A DNA stretch of 64,000 bases from Pseudoduganella albidiflava (GCF_004322755.1 NZ_CP036401.1:7068001-7132000); one strand, 5' to 3'; shown: positions 18,258 through 27,378, counted from the stretch's first letter. Numbers and translations are program-made. Notes: generated by a model from the sequence alone, not told the origin.

Positions 18258-19073
18258 ATGATTTTGCAGCAAGCATCGGAACCCCCCACCCGGCAGTCCG
18301 AAGGTTCGAAGCCGGAAGGTTCAAAGCCCGAAGGTTCGAAGCCGGAAGGGTCAAAGCCGGAAGGTTCAAAGTTAGATACCTCGCCGCTGTACATGCAGAT
18401 CGCGCGCAAGCTGACCGATGACGTGCTCGCGGGCCGCTACCAGGTGGACCAGGCATTGCCGTCCGAGCGCACGCTGTCCGAGCAGCTGAAGGTCTCGCGC
18501 GTCACCGCGCGCAAGGCCATCGACCAGCTGGTCGAGCAGGGCCTCGTAGTGCGCAAGCGCGGTTCCGGCAACTACATCGCGCCGCGCATCGAGCAGCCGC
18601 TGTCGAACCTGTCCAGCTTTTCCGAGCAGTTGCAGCAGCGCGGCTACAAGCCGGGCTCGCGCTGGCTGCGGCGCGAACTCGTCATCGCCGGCGCGGACGA
18701 GCAGATGAGCCTTGCCCTGTCGCCCAACACGCGTGTGGCGCGGCTGGAACGGCTGCGCCTCGCGGACGACGTGGCGATGGCCTATGAAGTGAGCGTGCTG
18801 CCGGCCACCGTGGTGCCCGACCCGGCCGCCATCGGCGATTCGCTGTACCAGTACCTGGAAAGCGTGGGCAAGCCGCCGGTGCGCGCGCTGCAGCACATCC
18901 GCGCGATGAACGCCCCGGCCGACCTGGCGCGGCAGCTCGGCGTACCGGAAGGCCACGCGGTGCTGTTCATCACCCGCATCGCCTATCTCGAGAATGGCGA
19001 GGCGGTCGAGCTGACCCATTCCTACTGCCGCAGCGACCACTACGATTTCGTGGCAGAGATGCGGCGCGGCTGA
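18258..19073 (+). CDS. GntR/HutC-family transcriptional regulator with UTRA domain
   Basis: A 271-residue regulator. The winged-helix domain (about 42-110) has SPLYMQIARKLTDDVLAGRY, LPSERTLSEQLKVSRVTARKAIDQL and the wing KRGSGNYI; a UTRA effector domain (about 125-265) follows, ending in THSYCRSDHYDF, typical of NagR/HutC-like sugar sensors. The first 40 residues are unusual: five EGSKP-type pentapeptides encoded by a 15-bp tandem repeat. AGGAGAA precedes ATG 18258. It heads murQ, ampG and kinase genes in the same direction, so it probably senses an amino sugar or muropeptide and controls this cluster. Confidence 0.88.
   Translation: MILQQASEPPTRQSEGSKPEGSKPEGSKPEGSKPEGSKLDTSPLYMQIARKLTDDVLAGRYQVDQALPSERTLSEQLKVSRVTARKAIDQLVEQGLVVRKRGSGNYIAPRIEQPLSNLSSFSEQLQQRGYKPGSRWLRRELVIAGADEQMSLALSPNTRVARLERLRLADDVAMAYEVSVLPATVVPDPAAIGDSLYQYLESVGKPPVRALQHIRAMNAPADLARQLGVPEGHAVLFITRIAYLENGEAVELTHSYCRSDHYDFVAEMRRG
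18300..18374 (+). repeat. Five tandem 15-bp repeats within the GntR regulator gene
   Basis: Five 15-bp units (GAAGGTTCGAAGCCG and one- to three-base variants) run head to tail at 18300-18374. They encode an (EGSKP)n-like N-terminal tail. The 15-bp unit keeps the reading frame, so copy-number change would alter tail length without breaking the gene. Confidence 0.92.
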
Positions 19074-19097
19074 AGGGTTTCGCATTACACTCGTGTC

Positions 19098-19979
19098 ATG
19101 CTGAAAACCGAGACCCCGAGCAGCGAACACACGCAGCTGGACCAGTATCCGGTTCCCGACCTGGTGGCGGCGTTCGTGGACGACCAGTTCAATGCCGTGC
19201 AGGCGGTGCGCGCGGCCGCGCCGCAGCTGGCCGCCGCCATCGAGGCCGCGGTACCCCGCATCGAAGCGGGCGGGCGCCTGGTCTACGTGGGCGCCGGCAC
19301 GTCCGGCCGGCTCGGTGTGCTCGACAGCGTGGAGCTGTACCCCACATTTTCCTGGCCGCCGACGCGCGCGGTGGCGCTGCTGGCCGGCGGCGAAGGCGCG
19401 ATGTTCGTGGCCGTCGAGGGGGCCGAGGATGACCGCGCCCAGGGCGAGCGCGACCTGCTGTCGGTGGCGCCCACCGCGAATGACGTGGTGCTGCTGCTCG
19501 CCGCGTCGGGCGGCACGCCCTACGTGCTGGGCGCCCTCCATGCCGCGCGCGCGGCCGGCGCGCTGACGATCGGCATCGCCAACAACACCGCTTCGCCGGT
19601 GGCCGGCGCGGCGCATGTCGGCATCACGCTCGATACCGGGCCCGAAGTCATTTCCGGCAGCACGCGCCTGAAAGCGGGTACCTCGCAGAAGATCGTGCTG
19701 AACACGATTTCCAGCGCCATCATGGTCCGGCTGCACAAGGTGTACGGGAACTTGATGGTAGACTTGAAGCCCACCAACGCCAAGCTGTTCGCGCGCACGG
19801 TGCGCCTGACGATGCATGCCACCGGCGCCGATGAAGACGCCGCGCGGGCCGCGCTCGAGGAATGCGGTTTCCACGTCAAGGTGGCCATCGTCGCACTGCT
19901 GAAGAAGGTGCCGGTGCCGCAGGCCGCGAGCCTGCTGGCCCAGGCCGGCGGCAGCGTGCGCGGGGCGCTCGGCGCCTGA
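19098..19979 (+). CDS. murQ: N-acetylmuramic acid 6-phosphate etherase
   Basis: A 293-residue SIS-domain enzyme that removes the lactyl ether from MurNAc-6-P to give GlcNAc-6-P and D-lactate. Family blocks are VYVGAGTSGRLGVLDSVELYPTF cut here as GAGTSGRLGVLDSVEL, LLAGGEGAMFVAVEGAEDD, LLAASGGTPYVLGAL, TRLKAGTSQKIVLNTISS and a C-terminal DVKPTN-like element (MVDLKPTNAKL). The length matches E. coli MurQ. The start has only a weak ribosome site and lies 24 bp after the regulator gene. This gene anchors the peptidoglycan-recycling interpretation of the region. Confidence 0.95.
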   Translation: MLKTETPSSEHTQLDQYPVPDLVAAFVDDQFNAVQAVRAAAPQLAAAIEAAVPRIEAGGRLVYVGAGTSGRLGVLDSVELYPTFSWPPTRAVALLAGGEGAMFVAVEGAEDDRAQGERDLLSVAPTANDVVLLLAASGGTPYVLGALHAARAAGALTIGIANNTASPVAGAAHVGITLDTGPEVISGSTRLKAGTSQKIVLNTISSAIMVRLHKVYGNLMVDLKPTNAKLFARTVRLTMHATGADEDAARAALEECGFHVKVAIVALLKKVPVPQAASLLAQAGGSVRGALGA

Positions 19980-20065
19980 TCAGGTGCATGGCCAGGCGCC
20001 CGCGCATCGCCGATCCCGGCATCGCCGGGCAAGACCGCCCGGTTTGTAACGATAACAAGGATGTA

Positions 20066-21328
20066 ATGAAAGCTGTGCAGCGCAGTCCCTGGTGGTGGGT
20101 GCCCACCCTCTACTTCGGCCAGGGCATTCCCTATTTCGCCGTCTTGAACCTGTCGCTGGTGATGTACAAGAACACCGGCTTCTCGAATGCCGATATCGCG
20201 TTCTACACGTCATGGCTGTACCTGCCGTGGGTGATCAAGCCGCTGTGGGCGCCGATCGTGGAAATGTTCGGCACCAAGCGCCAGTGGACCGTGGTGCTGC
20301 AGGGCCTGACCGGCGTGGCGCTGGCGCTGGTGGCGTTCACCACCCACCTGCCGGCGTTCTTCCAGATGAGCCTTGCCGTGCTGTGGCTGATGGCCTTTTC
20401 ATCGGCCACGCACGATATCGCGGCGGACGGCTTCTACATGCTGGCGCTGGGGCAGAAGGAGCAGGCCGCCTACGTGGGCGTGCGCAGCACCTTCTACCGC
20501 CTGGCCAACATCACTGGGCAGGGCGCGCTGGTGGCGCTGGCCGGCATCCTGATCACCCGCACCGGCGATCCGCGCACTGCCTGGTCCATCGTGTTCGGCC
20601 TGCTGGGCGTGGTGTTCGCGCTGCTGAGCACTTACCACTTCTTCATGCTGCCGCGCCCGGCCGCCGACACGCGGGCGCGCCTGAAGGGCAATCCGTTTAC
20701 CGAATTCCTGCTCACCTTCGCCGCCTTCTTCCGCAAGAAGGGCATCGTCACCATCCTCGGCTTCCTGCTGCTGTTCCGCCTCGGCGAATCGCAGCTGCTG
20801 AAGATGGTGGTGCCGTTCCTGCTCGACCCGGTCGCCGAGGGCGGCCTGGGGCTGGACAACACGCAGGTGGGCTTCGTCTATGGCACCGTCGGCATTATCG
20901 CGCTGACGGTGGGCGGCCTGCTGGGCGGCCTGGCCATCGCGCGCTTCGGCCTGAAGCGCTGCCTGTGGCCAATGGCCTTCATCCTGCACGTGCCGGGCCT
21001 CGTGTTTGTCTACCTGTCGCAGGTCCAGCCCGACAGTATCGGCCTGATCGCGGTGGCGATGGCGGTCGAGCAGTTCGGCTATGGCTTCGGCTTCGCCTCC
21101 TACCTGATGTACATGATCATGGTGTGCGAGGGCGAGCACAAGACGGCCCATTACGCGATCTGCACCGGCTTCATGGCGCTGGGCATGATGGTGCCGCAGA
21201 TGGCCAGCGGCTGGCTGCAGGAACTCATGGGCTACCAGCACTTCTTCATCTGGGCATCCCTGGCGACGATTCCCGCGTTCGCAATGACGGCGCTGGTGAA
21301 GATCGACCCGGAATTCGGGCGGAACTGA
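20066..21328 (+). CDS. AmpG-like MFS permease (muropeptide transporter family)
   Basis: A 420-residue, about 12-helix inner-membrane protein. The start WWWVPTLYFGQGIPYFAVLNL and the block SWLYLPWVIKPLWAP are typical of the AmpG/SLC33-like branch of the major facilitator superfamily. THDIAADGFYML and a long central loop before AAFFRKKGI also fit. AmpG carries GlcNAc-anhydroMurNAc peptides into the cytosol. ATG 20066 follows an AAGG ribosome site; upstream in-frame sequence is not membrane-like. Position between murQ and a wall-hydrolase-like gene supports a muropeptide or amino-sugar substrate, but the exact substrate is inferred. Confidence 0.85.
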   Translation: MKAVQRSPWWWVPTLYFGQGIPYFAVLNLSLVMYKNTGFSNADIAFYTSWLYLPWVIKPLWAPIVEMFGTKRQWTVVLQGLTGVALALVAFTTHLPAFFQMSLAVLWLMAFSSATHDIAADGFYMLALGQKEQAAYVGVRSTFYRLANITGQGALVALAGILITRTGDPRTAWSIVFGLLGVVFALLSTYHFFMLPRPAADTRARLKGNPFTEFLLTFAAFFRKKGIVTILGFLLLFRLGESQLLKMVVPFLLDPVAEGGLGLDNTQVGFVYGTVGIIALTVGGLLGGLAIARFGLKRCLWPMAFILHVPGLVFVYLSQVQPDSIGLIAVAMAVEQFGYGFGFASYLMYMIMVCEGEHKTAHYAICTGFMALGMMVPQMASGWLQELMGYQHFFIWASLATIPAFAMTALVKIDPEFGRN

Positions 21329-21469
21329 GCCGGGCCAGGGCGCCGGGTGGTGTGTTCCGGATGATCCGGCTGGAAAACGGTGGATCGCAGCGGGCATCCC
21401 ACGCGACCGGGACGCGGGGAACCCGGCCGCTGGGATTACAATATTGCCGCTTATTTCACAGGAGTGGTC

Positions 21470-23104
21470 TTGGCTTTCGATCGTAACAAGCGGCTTTTGC
21501 TTTCCGCCGGCAGCGCCGGCGTCCTGGCGGCAATCATGAGCGCATGCTCGACATCCCCGACGCGCCCCGAGGATCCCGCCGCCGGCCCGGTGGCGGCCGG
21601 CCCCGTGCCGCACCCCGAACCGCCGCGCTACACGGGGGACGAACCGCCCGCCGCGCCACGCGAATTCCGCGCCGCGTGGGTTTCCACCGTCGCCAACATC
21701 GACTGGCCCAGCCGCAGCAACGCGCCGCCGGCCAAGCAGCAGGCGGAAGCGATCGCCATCCTGGACCGGGCCAAGGCGCTGAACCTGAACGCCATCGTGC
21801 TGCAGGTGCGGCCCAGCGCCGATGCGATCTATCCGTCGAAACTGGAACCGTGGTCCGAGTTCATGACCGGCCGCTCGGGCAAGGAACCGTCGCCGATGTG
21901 GGATCCCCTGCAATTCTGGATCGCCCAGGCGCACGCCCGCGGCATGGAACTGCACGCCTGGTTCAATCCCTACCGCGCGCGCCATGGCGCCGCCCGCACG
22001 CCGCTGGCCAAGGAGCATTTCGCGAACACCAACCCGCAGGCCGTGAAAACCTACGGCAAGCTGCTGTGGATGGATCCGGGCGAAGAAGCGGCCGCGCAGC
22101 AGACGCTGAACGTGATCCTCGACGTGGTGCGCCGCTACGACATCGACGGCGTGCACATCGACGACTATTTTTACCCGTATCCGATCGAGGCGCCGGCCGC
22201 TTCCGGCGGCGAAGCGTCGGCGCTCGATACGCCATCCTGGCAGAAGCCCGAGCTGCCGTTCCCGGACGAGCCATCGTGGCAGCGCTACGTGCGCGGCGGC
22301 GGCACGCTCGACCGCGCCGGATGGCGGCGCCAGAATGTCGACAGGCTGATCGAGCAGATCTACCTGGGCATCCGCCGCGAAAAGTCATGGGTCAAGTTCG
22401 GCATCAGCCCGTTCGGCATCGGCCGCCCGGACCGCCGGCCGCGCGGCATCGCCGGCTTTTCCCAGTACGACAAGCTGTACGCCGATGCCGAACTGTGGCT
22501 GCAGAAAGGCTGGCTCGACTACCTGGCGCCGCAGCTGTACTGGCCGATCGCCCAGGCGCCGCAGGCCTATCCGGTGCTGCTCGACTACTGGCTGGCGCAG
22601 AACACGCGCGGCCGCCACGTGTGGCCAGGCCTGTTCACCAGCCGCACGGCCGACGGTTCCGCGAAACCGTTCGGGCCGAACGAGATCGTGCAGCAGATCG
22701 ATGTCACGCGCAGCCGCCCGGCCGCGCGTGGCCACCTGCATTTCTCGATCGCCCCGCTGATGCAGAATCGCGGCGGCCTGTATGACCGGCTCAAGGTGCA
22801 GAGCTACCAGAGCGCCGCGCTGGTGCCGGCCTCGCCATGGCTGGGCGACCGCGCCCCCGAGGCGCCGACGGTGGCCGTGAAGCGGGGCGAGAATGGCCTG
22901 GCGGTGGCGCTGGGCACATCGAAGAACGCCATCACCTACGCCATCTGGGCCCGCTATGGCGACGAATGGCGCTTCACCGTTGCACCGGCCACGAAGAACG
23001 AGGTGGTGCTGCGCGACCTGGCCGGGGTGCCGGCGCGCGCCGTGGTCGTCACCGCTGTCGACCGAGTCGGCAACGAAAGCGCGCGCGCCAGCGCGAAAGT
23101 GTAG
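21470..23104 (+). CDS. Lipoprotein with GHL10 (DUF187) glycoside hydrolase-like domain
   Basis: A 544-residue predicted lipoprotein. I chose TTG 21470 because GGAG lies 6 bp upstream and it yields a lipoprotein-type signal ending AIMSAC (Cys26). After a proline-rich linker the TIM-barrel-like domain (about 60-400) shows EFRAAWVSTVANIDWPS, VLQVRPSADAIYPS, LHAWFNPYRARHG, and DIDGVHIDDYFYPYP with candidate acidic catalytic residues. A beta-sandwich-like C-terminus follows. GHL10 proteins are thought to act on cell-wall or other polysaccharide; the substrate is unproven. It lies between the AmpG-like and sugar-kinase genes, pointing to murein glycan. Confidence 0.85.
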   Translation: MAFDRNKRLLLSAGSAGVLAAIMSACSTSPTRPEDPAAGPVAAGPVPHPEPPRYTGDEPPAAPREFRAAWVSTVANIDWPSRSNAPPAKQQAEAIAILDRAKALNLNAIVLQVRPSADAIYPSKLEPWSEFMTGRSGKEPSPMWDPLQFWIAQAHARGMELHAWFNPYRARHGAARTPLAKEHFANTNPQAVKTYGKLLWMDPGEEAAAQQTLNVILDVVRRYDIDGVHIDDYFYPYPIEAPAASGGEASALDTPSWQKPELPFPDEPSWQRYVRGGGTLDRAGWRRQNVDRLIEQIYLGIRREKSWVKFGISPFGIGRPDRRPRGIAGFSQYDKLYADAELWLQKGWLDYLAPQLYWPIAQAPQAYPVLLDYWLAQNTRGRHVWPGLFTSRTADGSAKPFGPNEIVQQIDVTRSRPAARGHLHFSIAPLMQNRGGLYDRLKVQSYQSAALVPASPWLGDRAPEAPTVAVKRGENGLAVALGTSKNAITYAIWARYGDEWRFTVAPATKNEVVLRDLAGVPARAVVVTAVDRVGNESARASAKV

Positions 23105-23112
23105 GGGGCACG

Positions 23113-24042
23113 ATGGACACCGGTCTCGGCATCGATGCGGGCGGCACGCAAACGCGCTGGGCGCTGGCCGATGCCGGCGGCGCCATCGTGGCCGAGGGGC
23201 ACGTGGCCGGGCTGTCCGCCTTGCAGATGGCCAGCCCGGCAGGGCGGGAGCGCCTGCGCGCCACGTTCGAGACGCTGGCGCGCGACGTGCTCGATGCGTC
23301 GGCCGCGCATGGCCGGCCGCGCCGCATCAATGCCGGGCTGACGGGATTCGGCGGCGACAGCGCCGTGCTTACCGGCTGGCTGGCGGAACTGCTCGGCGTG
23401 GCGCCGCGGGATATCAGCCTGTGCAACGATATCGAGATCGCCTTCCTCGACGCCTTCGCACCGGGTGCCGGGTACCTGGTCTATGCCGGCACCGGCTCGA
23501 TCGCTGCGTTCATCGACGCCGCCGGCACGTTCCACCGTGCCGGCGGCCGGGGCGTGGTGCTGGACGATGGCGGCGGCGGCTTCTGGATCGCGCGCGAAGC
23601 GATGCGCCGCATCTGGCGCCGCGAGGACGAGCAGCCCGGCGCCTGGCGCTCCTCGCCGCTGGCGCAGGCGGTGTTCGACCACGTGGGCGGCAGCGACTGG
23701 TCGTTCTCGCGGCAGTTCATCTATGCGCGCGAACGGGGCGAGATCGGTCAGCTGGCGCTGGCGGTGGCGCGCAGCGCGGACGACGATGCCGAGGCGCGCG
23801 AGATCCTGCGGCAGGCCGGCGCCGAACTGGCCCGGCTGGCGCGGGCACTGGTGGCCCGCTTCGGCGCGCGGCCCATCGTATTGTCGGGCCGGGCGGCGCA
23901 GCTGCATCCGCTGGTCGCGCAGGCAATGCGGGAGTCGCTGCCGGAGGTGGCAAACGGTATGCTGTCGCTGGAACAAAGAACGGTGCGGCCGCACGCGGCG
24001 GCTGCGCGCCTGGCCATCCGGCCCGAATCAACCATGACCTGA
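23113..24042 (+). CDS. BadF/BadG-type ATPase; N-acetylglucosamine/N-acetylmuramate kinase-like
   Basis: A 309-residue ASKHA-fold kinase. The phosphate-1 loop GIDAGGTQTRWALAD is at the N-terminus, the catalytic Asp lies in CNDIEIAFLDAF, and GAGYLVYAGTGSIAAF plus VLDDGGGGFWIAREA follow. The family includes eukaryote-like GlcNAc kinases and MurK, which phosphorylates both MurNAc and GlcNAc. With murQ in the same cluster, MurNAc phosphorylation to the MurQ substrate is the natural role, but specificity cannot be read from sequence. It begins 8 bp after the GHL10 gene. Confidence 0.85.
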   Translation: MDTGLGIDAGGTQTRWALADAGGAIVAEGHVAGLSALQMASPAGRERLRATFETLARDVLDASAAHGRPRRINAGLTGFGGDSAVLTGWLAELLGVAPRDISLCNDIEIAFLDAFAPGAGYLVYAGTGSIAAFIDAAGTFHRAGGRGVVLDDGGGGFWIAREAMRRIWRREDEQPGAWRSSPLAQAVFDHVGGSDWSFSRQFIYARERGEIGQLALAVARSADDDAEAREILRQAGAELARLARALVARFGARPIVLSGRAAQLHPLVAQAMRESLPEVANGMLSLEQRTVRPHAAAARLAIRPESTMT

Positions 24043-24050
24043 CTGACACG

Positions 24051-24902
24051 ATGACTAAAATCCTTCTCGCCACCCTGCTGGCCGCCGCGCTGGCCGGCTG
24101 CGCCACCACGCCGCCGGCACCGCCGTACAAGGTCGATCACTCGCTGACGGCGAAGGGCCAGGCGAGCCGCGTGCGTTTCATCGTGCTGCACTACACCGTG
24201 TCGGACCTGCCGCGCTCGATCATGCTGCTGACCGAGAAGGAAGTCAGCGCCCATTACCTGCTGACCGACGAACCGCAGCCGAAGTTCTATGCGCTGGTCG
24301 ATGAAAAGAACGCCGCCTGGCATGCCGGCCTGTCGAACTGGAAAAATTTCACGAACCTGAACTACAGCTCGATCGGCATCGAGATCGTCAACCCGGGCTT
24401 CACGCTGACGCCCGATGGCCGGCGCCAGTACCACCCGTTCGCCCAGGCGCAGATCGACCAGCTGATCCCGCTGCTGAAGGACCTGGTCAAGCGCCACAAC
24501 GTGGCACCGGAAAACATCCTTGCCCACTCCGACATCGCGCCGCAGCGCAAGCAGGATCCGGGGCCGTTGTTCCCCTGGAAGCAGCTGGCCGATGCGGGCC
24601 TGGTCCTGTGGCCGGACGCCGGCGCGGTGGCGCAGCACAAGGCGCGCTTCGAGGCGGCCATGCCGGATATCGCGTGGTTCCAGAAAAAGCTGGCGCAGCA
24701 TGGCTACGCGGTGCCCAATACCGGCGTGCTGGACGAAGCCACGCACAATACGCTGATGGTATTCCAGACCAAGTACCGGCAATCGAACTGGGATGGCTGG
24801 CCGGACGCGGAAAGCGCGGCGATCCTCGAAGTGCTGACGACGCCGAAGCCGGCACCTCAGCCCGTACCGGCCGCTGCTGCGGCGGCGGAGGAGAAGCCGT
24901 AA
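24051..24902 (+). CDS. N-acetylmuramoyl-L-alanine amidase, AmiD-like lipoprotein
   Basis: A 283-residue zinc amidase of the Amidase_2 family. A lipoprotein signal ends LAGC (Cys17). The zinc ligands are His47 in FIVLHYTV, a His in ILAHSDIAPQRKQDPG and a further His near AAWHAG. NYSSIGIEIVNPG is a family block. A C-terminal peptidoglycan-binding domain spans about 200-262 (IAWFQKKLAQHGY... VFQTKYR). AmiD cleaves the MurNAc-L-Ala bond, including on anhydro-muropeptides, from the outer membrane. It starts 8 bp after the kinase gene. The C-terminus is a proline/alanine tail. Confidence 0.9.
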   Translation: MTKILLATLLAAALAGCATTPPAPPYKVDHSLTAKGQASRVRFIVLHYTVSDLPRSIMLLTEKEVSAHYLLTDEPQPKFYALVDEKNAAWHAGLSNWKNFTNLNYSSIGIEIVNPGFTLTPDGRRQYHPFAQAQIDQLIPLLKDLVKRHNVAPENILAHSDIAPQRKQDPGPLFPWKQLADAGLVLWPDAGAVAQHKARFEAAMPDIAWFQKKLAQHGYAVPNTGVLDEATHNTLMVFQTKYRQSNWDGWPDAESAAILEVLTTPKPAPQPVPAAAAAAEEKP

Positions 24903-24982
24903 CGCCGGCGCCGCGGCCTTTCCCGTCACGTTCGGTCGCCGCGGCCTTATTCCCGTCACGCCCGCGGCCAGGAGGAGCATGC

Positions 24983-25597
24983 ATGACGACGCCCACGATC
25001 ACCAGCGAGCAGATTGCGGCCCACCCGGACTACCGGCACCTGTCGACGATTGCCGGCATCGGCATCGACCTGCGCTATGCGACGCCGCACAACTTCGTCG
25101 GCCGCGATCTGTATTCGCCGCTCGACTGTGCGTGGCTGCACCGCGACGCGGCCGCGGCGGTCGAACGCGCGGTGGCCTGGCTGGCCGCGCGCCGGCCCGG
25201 CTGCCATCTGCTGGTCCTGGACGCGCTGCGGCCGCACCGCGTGCAGGAACAGTTATGGGAGGCGCTGGCCGGTACCGGGCTGCGCATGTACCTGGCCGAC
25301 CCGGCGCGCGGCTCGATCCATTCGTACGGCATGGCGGTGGACGCGACGATCACCGGCGAAGATGGCCGCGAACTCGACATGGGCACCGGTTTCGACGACA
25401 TGACTGAACTGTCCCACCCCGCGCTGGAGCCTGAGATGCTGGCCACCGGCCGGCTGACGGCGCAGCAGGCCGCCAACCGGCAGCTGCTGCGCGACGCCAT
25501 GTTCGGCGCCGGCTTCGTGGGCATCAACAGCGAATGGTGGCATTTCGACTGTGGCGACCGTGAGCTGGTGCGTGCAGGCTTTACCCGGGTGCTTTAA
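24983..25597 (+). CDS. D-Ala-D-Ala dipeptidase, VanX/DdpX family
   Basis: A 204-residue M15D metallopeptidase. Zinc ligands are visible as His113 and Asp120 in SIHSYGMAVD and His187 in EWWHFD, with the catalytic Glu just before it. Early blocks LRYATPHNFVG and VLDALRPHRVQEQLW are typical of the family. There is no Sec signal, so it is probably cytoplasmic, splitting D-Ala-D-Ala released from wall peptides rather than conferring glycopeptide resistance. ATG 24983 has GGAGGAG upstream. It ends the forward-strand murein cluster and converges with dacB. Confidence 0.9.
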   Translation: MTTPTITSEQIAAHPDYRHLSTIAGIGIDLRYATPHNFVGRDLYSPLDCAWLHRDAAAAVERAVAWLAARRPGCHLLVLDALRPHRVQEQLWEALAGTGLRMYLADPARGSIHSYGMAVDATITGEDGRELDMGTGFDDMTELSHPALEPEMLATGRLTAQQAANRQLLRDAMFGAGFVGINSEWWHFDCGDRELVRAGFTRVL

Positions 25598-25631
25598 CAA
25601 GCGCGAGGTCATGCTCGCTTCCAACCAGGAT

Positions 25632-25690
25632 GCAAAACCTGGGGTCAGACCCGCCGGGTCTGACCCCGGCCTCTGCCGCTGGGGTTGGTT
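25632..25690. repeat. Dispersed palindromic repeat, family B
   Basis: GGGGTCAGACCCG (25641-25653) and CGGGTCTGACCCC (25655-25667) form a perfect 13-bp palindrome with a 1-base centre, preceded by GCAAAACCT and followed by a GC-rich tail shared with 8528-8580. It lies in the gap between the convergent dipeptidase and dacB genes and could form a cruciform or act in termination. Confidence 0.8.
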
Positions 25691-25705
25691 GCGCCAGCGG
25701 AACGC

Positions 25706-27367
25706 CTACATCGGCGCGGCGGCGCTGCTGTTGGCGGTCCAGTCGATCAGCGCGTCGACGACGGCGCGCCCGGTGGCGTGGTCGATGCCGTCGTGGTTGA
25801 TGATGGCGACAACGATGCACTGCTCGCCATTGGCGTCCGGCACATAGCCGGCCACCGCCACGCCGTCGCGCAGGGTGCCGGTCTTGATGCGGGCGCGCGA
25901 GGCGGCCGGGCTGTTCTTCAGGCGCCGTTTCATGGTGCCATCCACGCCGACGATCGGCAGGCTGGCCTGGAACTCCGGCGCCCATGGCGATTCCTCGGCG
26001 GCGGCCAGCACGGCGGCCAGCTGCACGGGCCGCAGCCGCTCGATGCGCGACAGGCCCGAGCCGTTTTCCACCACCATGCCGCTGGTGTCGATGCCGTGCC
26101 GCTTGAACCAGCCGCGTACCACCGCCTCGGCGCGCCCCAGCGTGGTGGTCGGCTGCGACGTATCGCCATTGTTCGCCGCCATCAGCATCGCCAGCCGCTG
26201 GCCGGCCGGCAGCGGGCGGCTGCCCAGCGTTTCATCGGCCTGCAGGCTGCCCAGCGACAGGAACAGCATGCGCGCCTGCGCGTTGTCCGACACCTTCATC
26301 GTGTCGCGTACCAGCTCCGGCAGGGCGCGCGACTGGTGCGCCACCAGCAGGCGCGTGCCGTCGGCATCGACGCCGGATGACAGCCCGGCCGCCGCGGGAC
26401 CGGCAGGCTGCGTTGAGGTGCCGTTATTGCTGCCGTTGCCGCCATCGGCGCTGCCGATCGCGCCCTGTGCCGCCGCGGCCGCGGCCAGGTCGGATGTGTG
26501 CCCGGCCAGGTCCACCGTGCGCGTGCGGCCGGCGATGGTGCCGCCGAGGCGCTTCCACGCGGCGCGGATCAGGCGATCGGCGAAGTCGTCGCGATCGATT
26601 GCGTTGATGCGGTATGCCTGGCGGCAGTTGCGCGGGAAGGTGCCGTGCAGGACGATCGCCAGCCGGTCGCCTTCCCGGACCGTGGTAGGGGGCTTCCAGC
26701 CGTCTTCCCAGCTCTCGCACGGGGTATCGACCAGCAACTGTGCGGAGCGCACGGCCACGCGGTCCAGCTCCGGCAGCGCCGCCGCCTTCACGCCGCCCTT
26801 GCCGGTGGAATCCATGTCCACCGTCAGCATGTTCATGTTCAGCAGCAGCGCGTCCGGCGTGACGTTGTAATACGCTTCGGGCGCCTCGTCGAACTCGCCC
26901 TTGCCGAGGTCCATGCGGGGCGGCTGGAACAGCTGGCGGTCCAGCACCAGGTCGCCGGCGATGCGGTGCACGCCGAGGGCGCGCAGGCGCTCCAGCAGGT
27001 GTGCCATCGCATCCGCGTCGAGGTCCATGTCGGCGCCGCCGCGCACCAGCAGGTCGCCTTTCAGCACGCCGCCGGCGATTTCGCCCTTGCTGCGCAATTC
27101 GGTGCGGCCGCGGAATGCCGGGCCCAGTTCGTCGAGGGCAACGATGCCGGTGACCACCTTCATCGTCGAGGCGGGCAGCATCGGCTGGTCCGCCCCGTGC
27201 GAGACCAGGATCGTGTCGCCGCGCAGCACGATCGCACCGATCGCCGCTTCGGGAATGCCGGCTGCGTGGGCCAGACGGGCCACCGGTTCGGGAAGGTCGG
27301 CGCGCGCCCCACCGCACAGGAACAAGCCGATCAGGGCAAGGTGCCGCAGCCGCATCGTCAATCGCAT
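25706..27367 (-). CDS. dacB: D-alanyl-D-alanine carboxypeptidase/endopeptidase (PBP4, S13 family)
   Basis: A 553-residue periplasmic class C penicillin-binding protein. A signal peptide (about 1-23, ending GGARA) precedes the catalytic motifs SxxK (Ser67-Lys70 in PASTMK), SxN (KVSDNAQ) and KTG (RIKTGTL). The large S13-specific insert between SxxK and SxN is present, including a Gly/Asn/Ser-rich linker near 325-345. It trims D-Ala or cleaves cross-links in murein. ATG 27367 has GAAGGG upstream. It starts 11 bp after the SpmAB gene, on the same strand. Confidence 0.93.
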   Translation of the reverse strand: MRLTMRLRHLALIGLFLCGGARADLPEPVARLAHAAGIPEAAIGAIVLRGDTILVSHGADQPMLPASTMKVVTGIVALDELGPAFRGRTELRSKGEIAGGVLKGDLLVRGGADMDLDADAMAHLLERLRALGVHRIAGDLVLDRQLFQPPRMDLGKGEFDEAPEAYYNVTPDALLLNMNMLTVDMDSTGKGGVKAAALPELDRVAVRSAQLLVDTPCESWEDGWKPPTTVREGDRLAIVLHGTFPRNCRQAYRINAIDRDDFADRLIRAAWKRLGGTIAGRTRTVDLAGHTSDLAAAAAAQGAIGSADGGNGSNNGTSTQPAGPAAAGLSSGVDADGTRLLVAHQSRALPELVRDTMKVSDNAQARMLFLSLGSLQADETLGSRPLPAGQRLAMLMAANNGDTSQPTTTLGRAEAVVRGWFKRHGIDTSGMVVENGSGLSRIERLRPVQLAAVLAAAEESPWAPEFQASLPIVGVDGTMKRRLKNSPAASRARIKTGTLRDGVAVAGYVPDANGEQCIVVAIINHDGIDHATGRAVVDALIDWTANSSAAAPM

Positions 27368-27378
27368 TCGTCTACCCT

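Noticed and set aside
18300..18374. Short regular repeats considered as a CRISPR array
   Set aside because: Units are contiguous 15-mers without spacers and lie in frame within a regulator gene.
24983..25597. Vancomycin resistance gene
   Set aside because: VanX-type dipeptidases without vanH/vanA-like partners are housekeeping enzymes; here the context is murein recycling.
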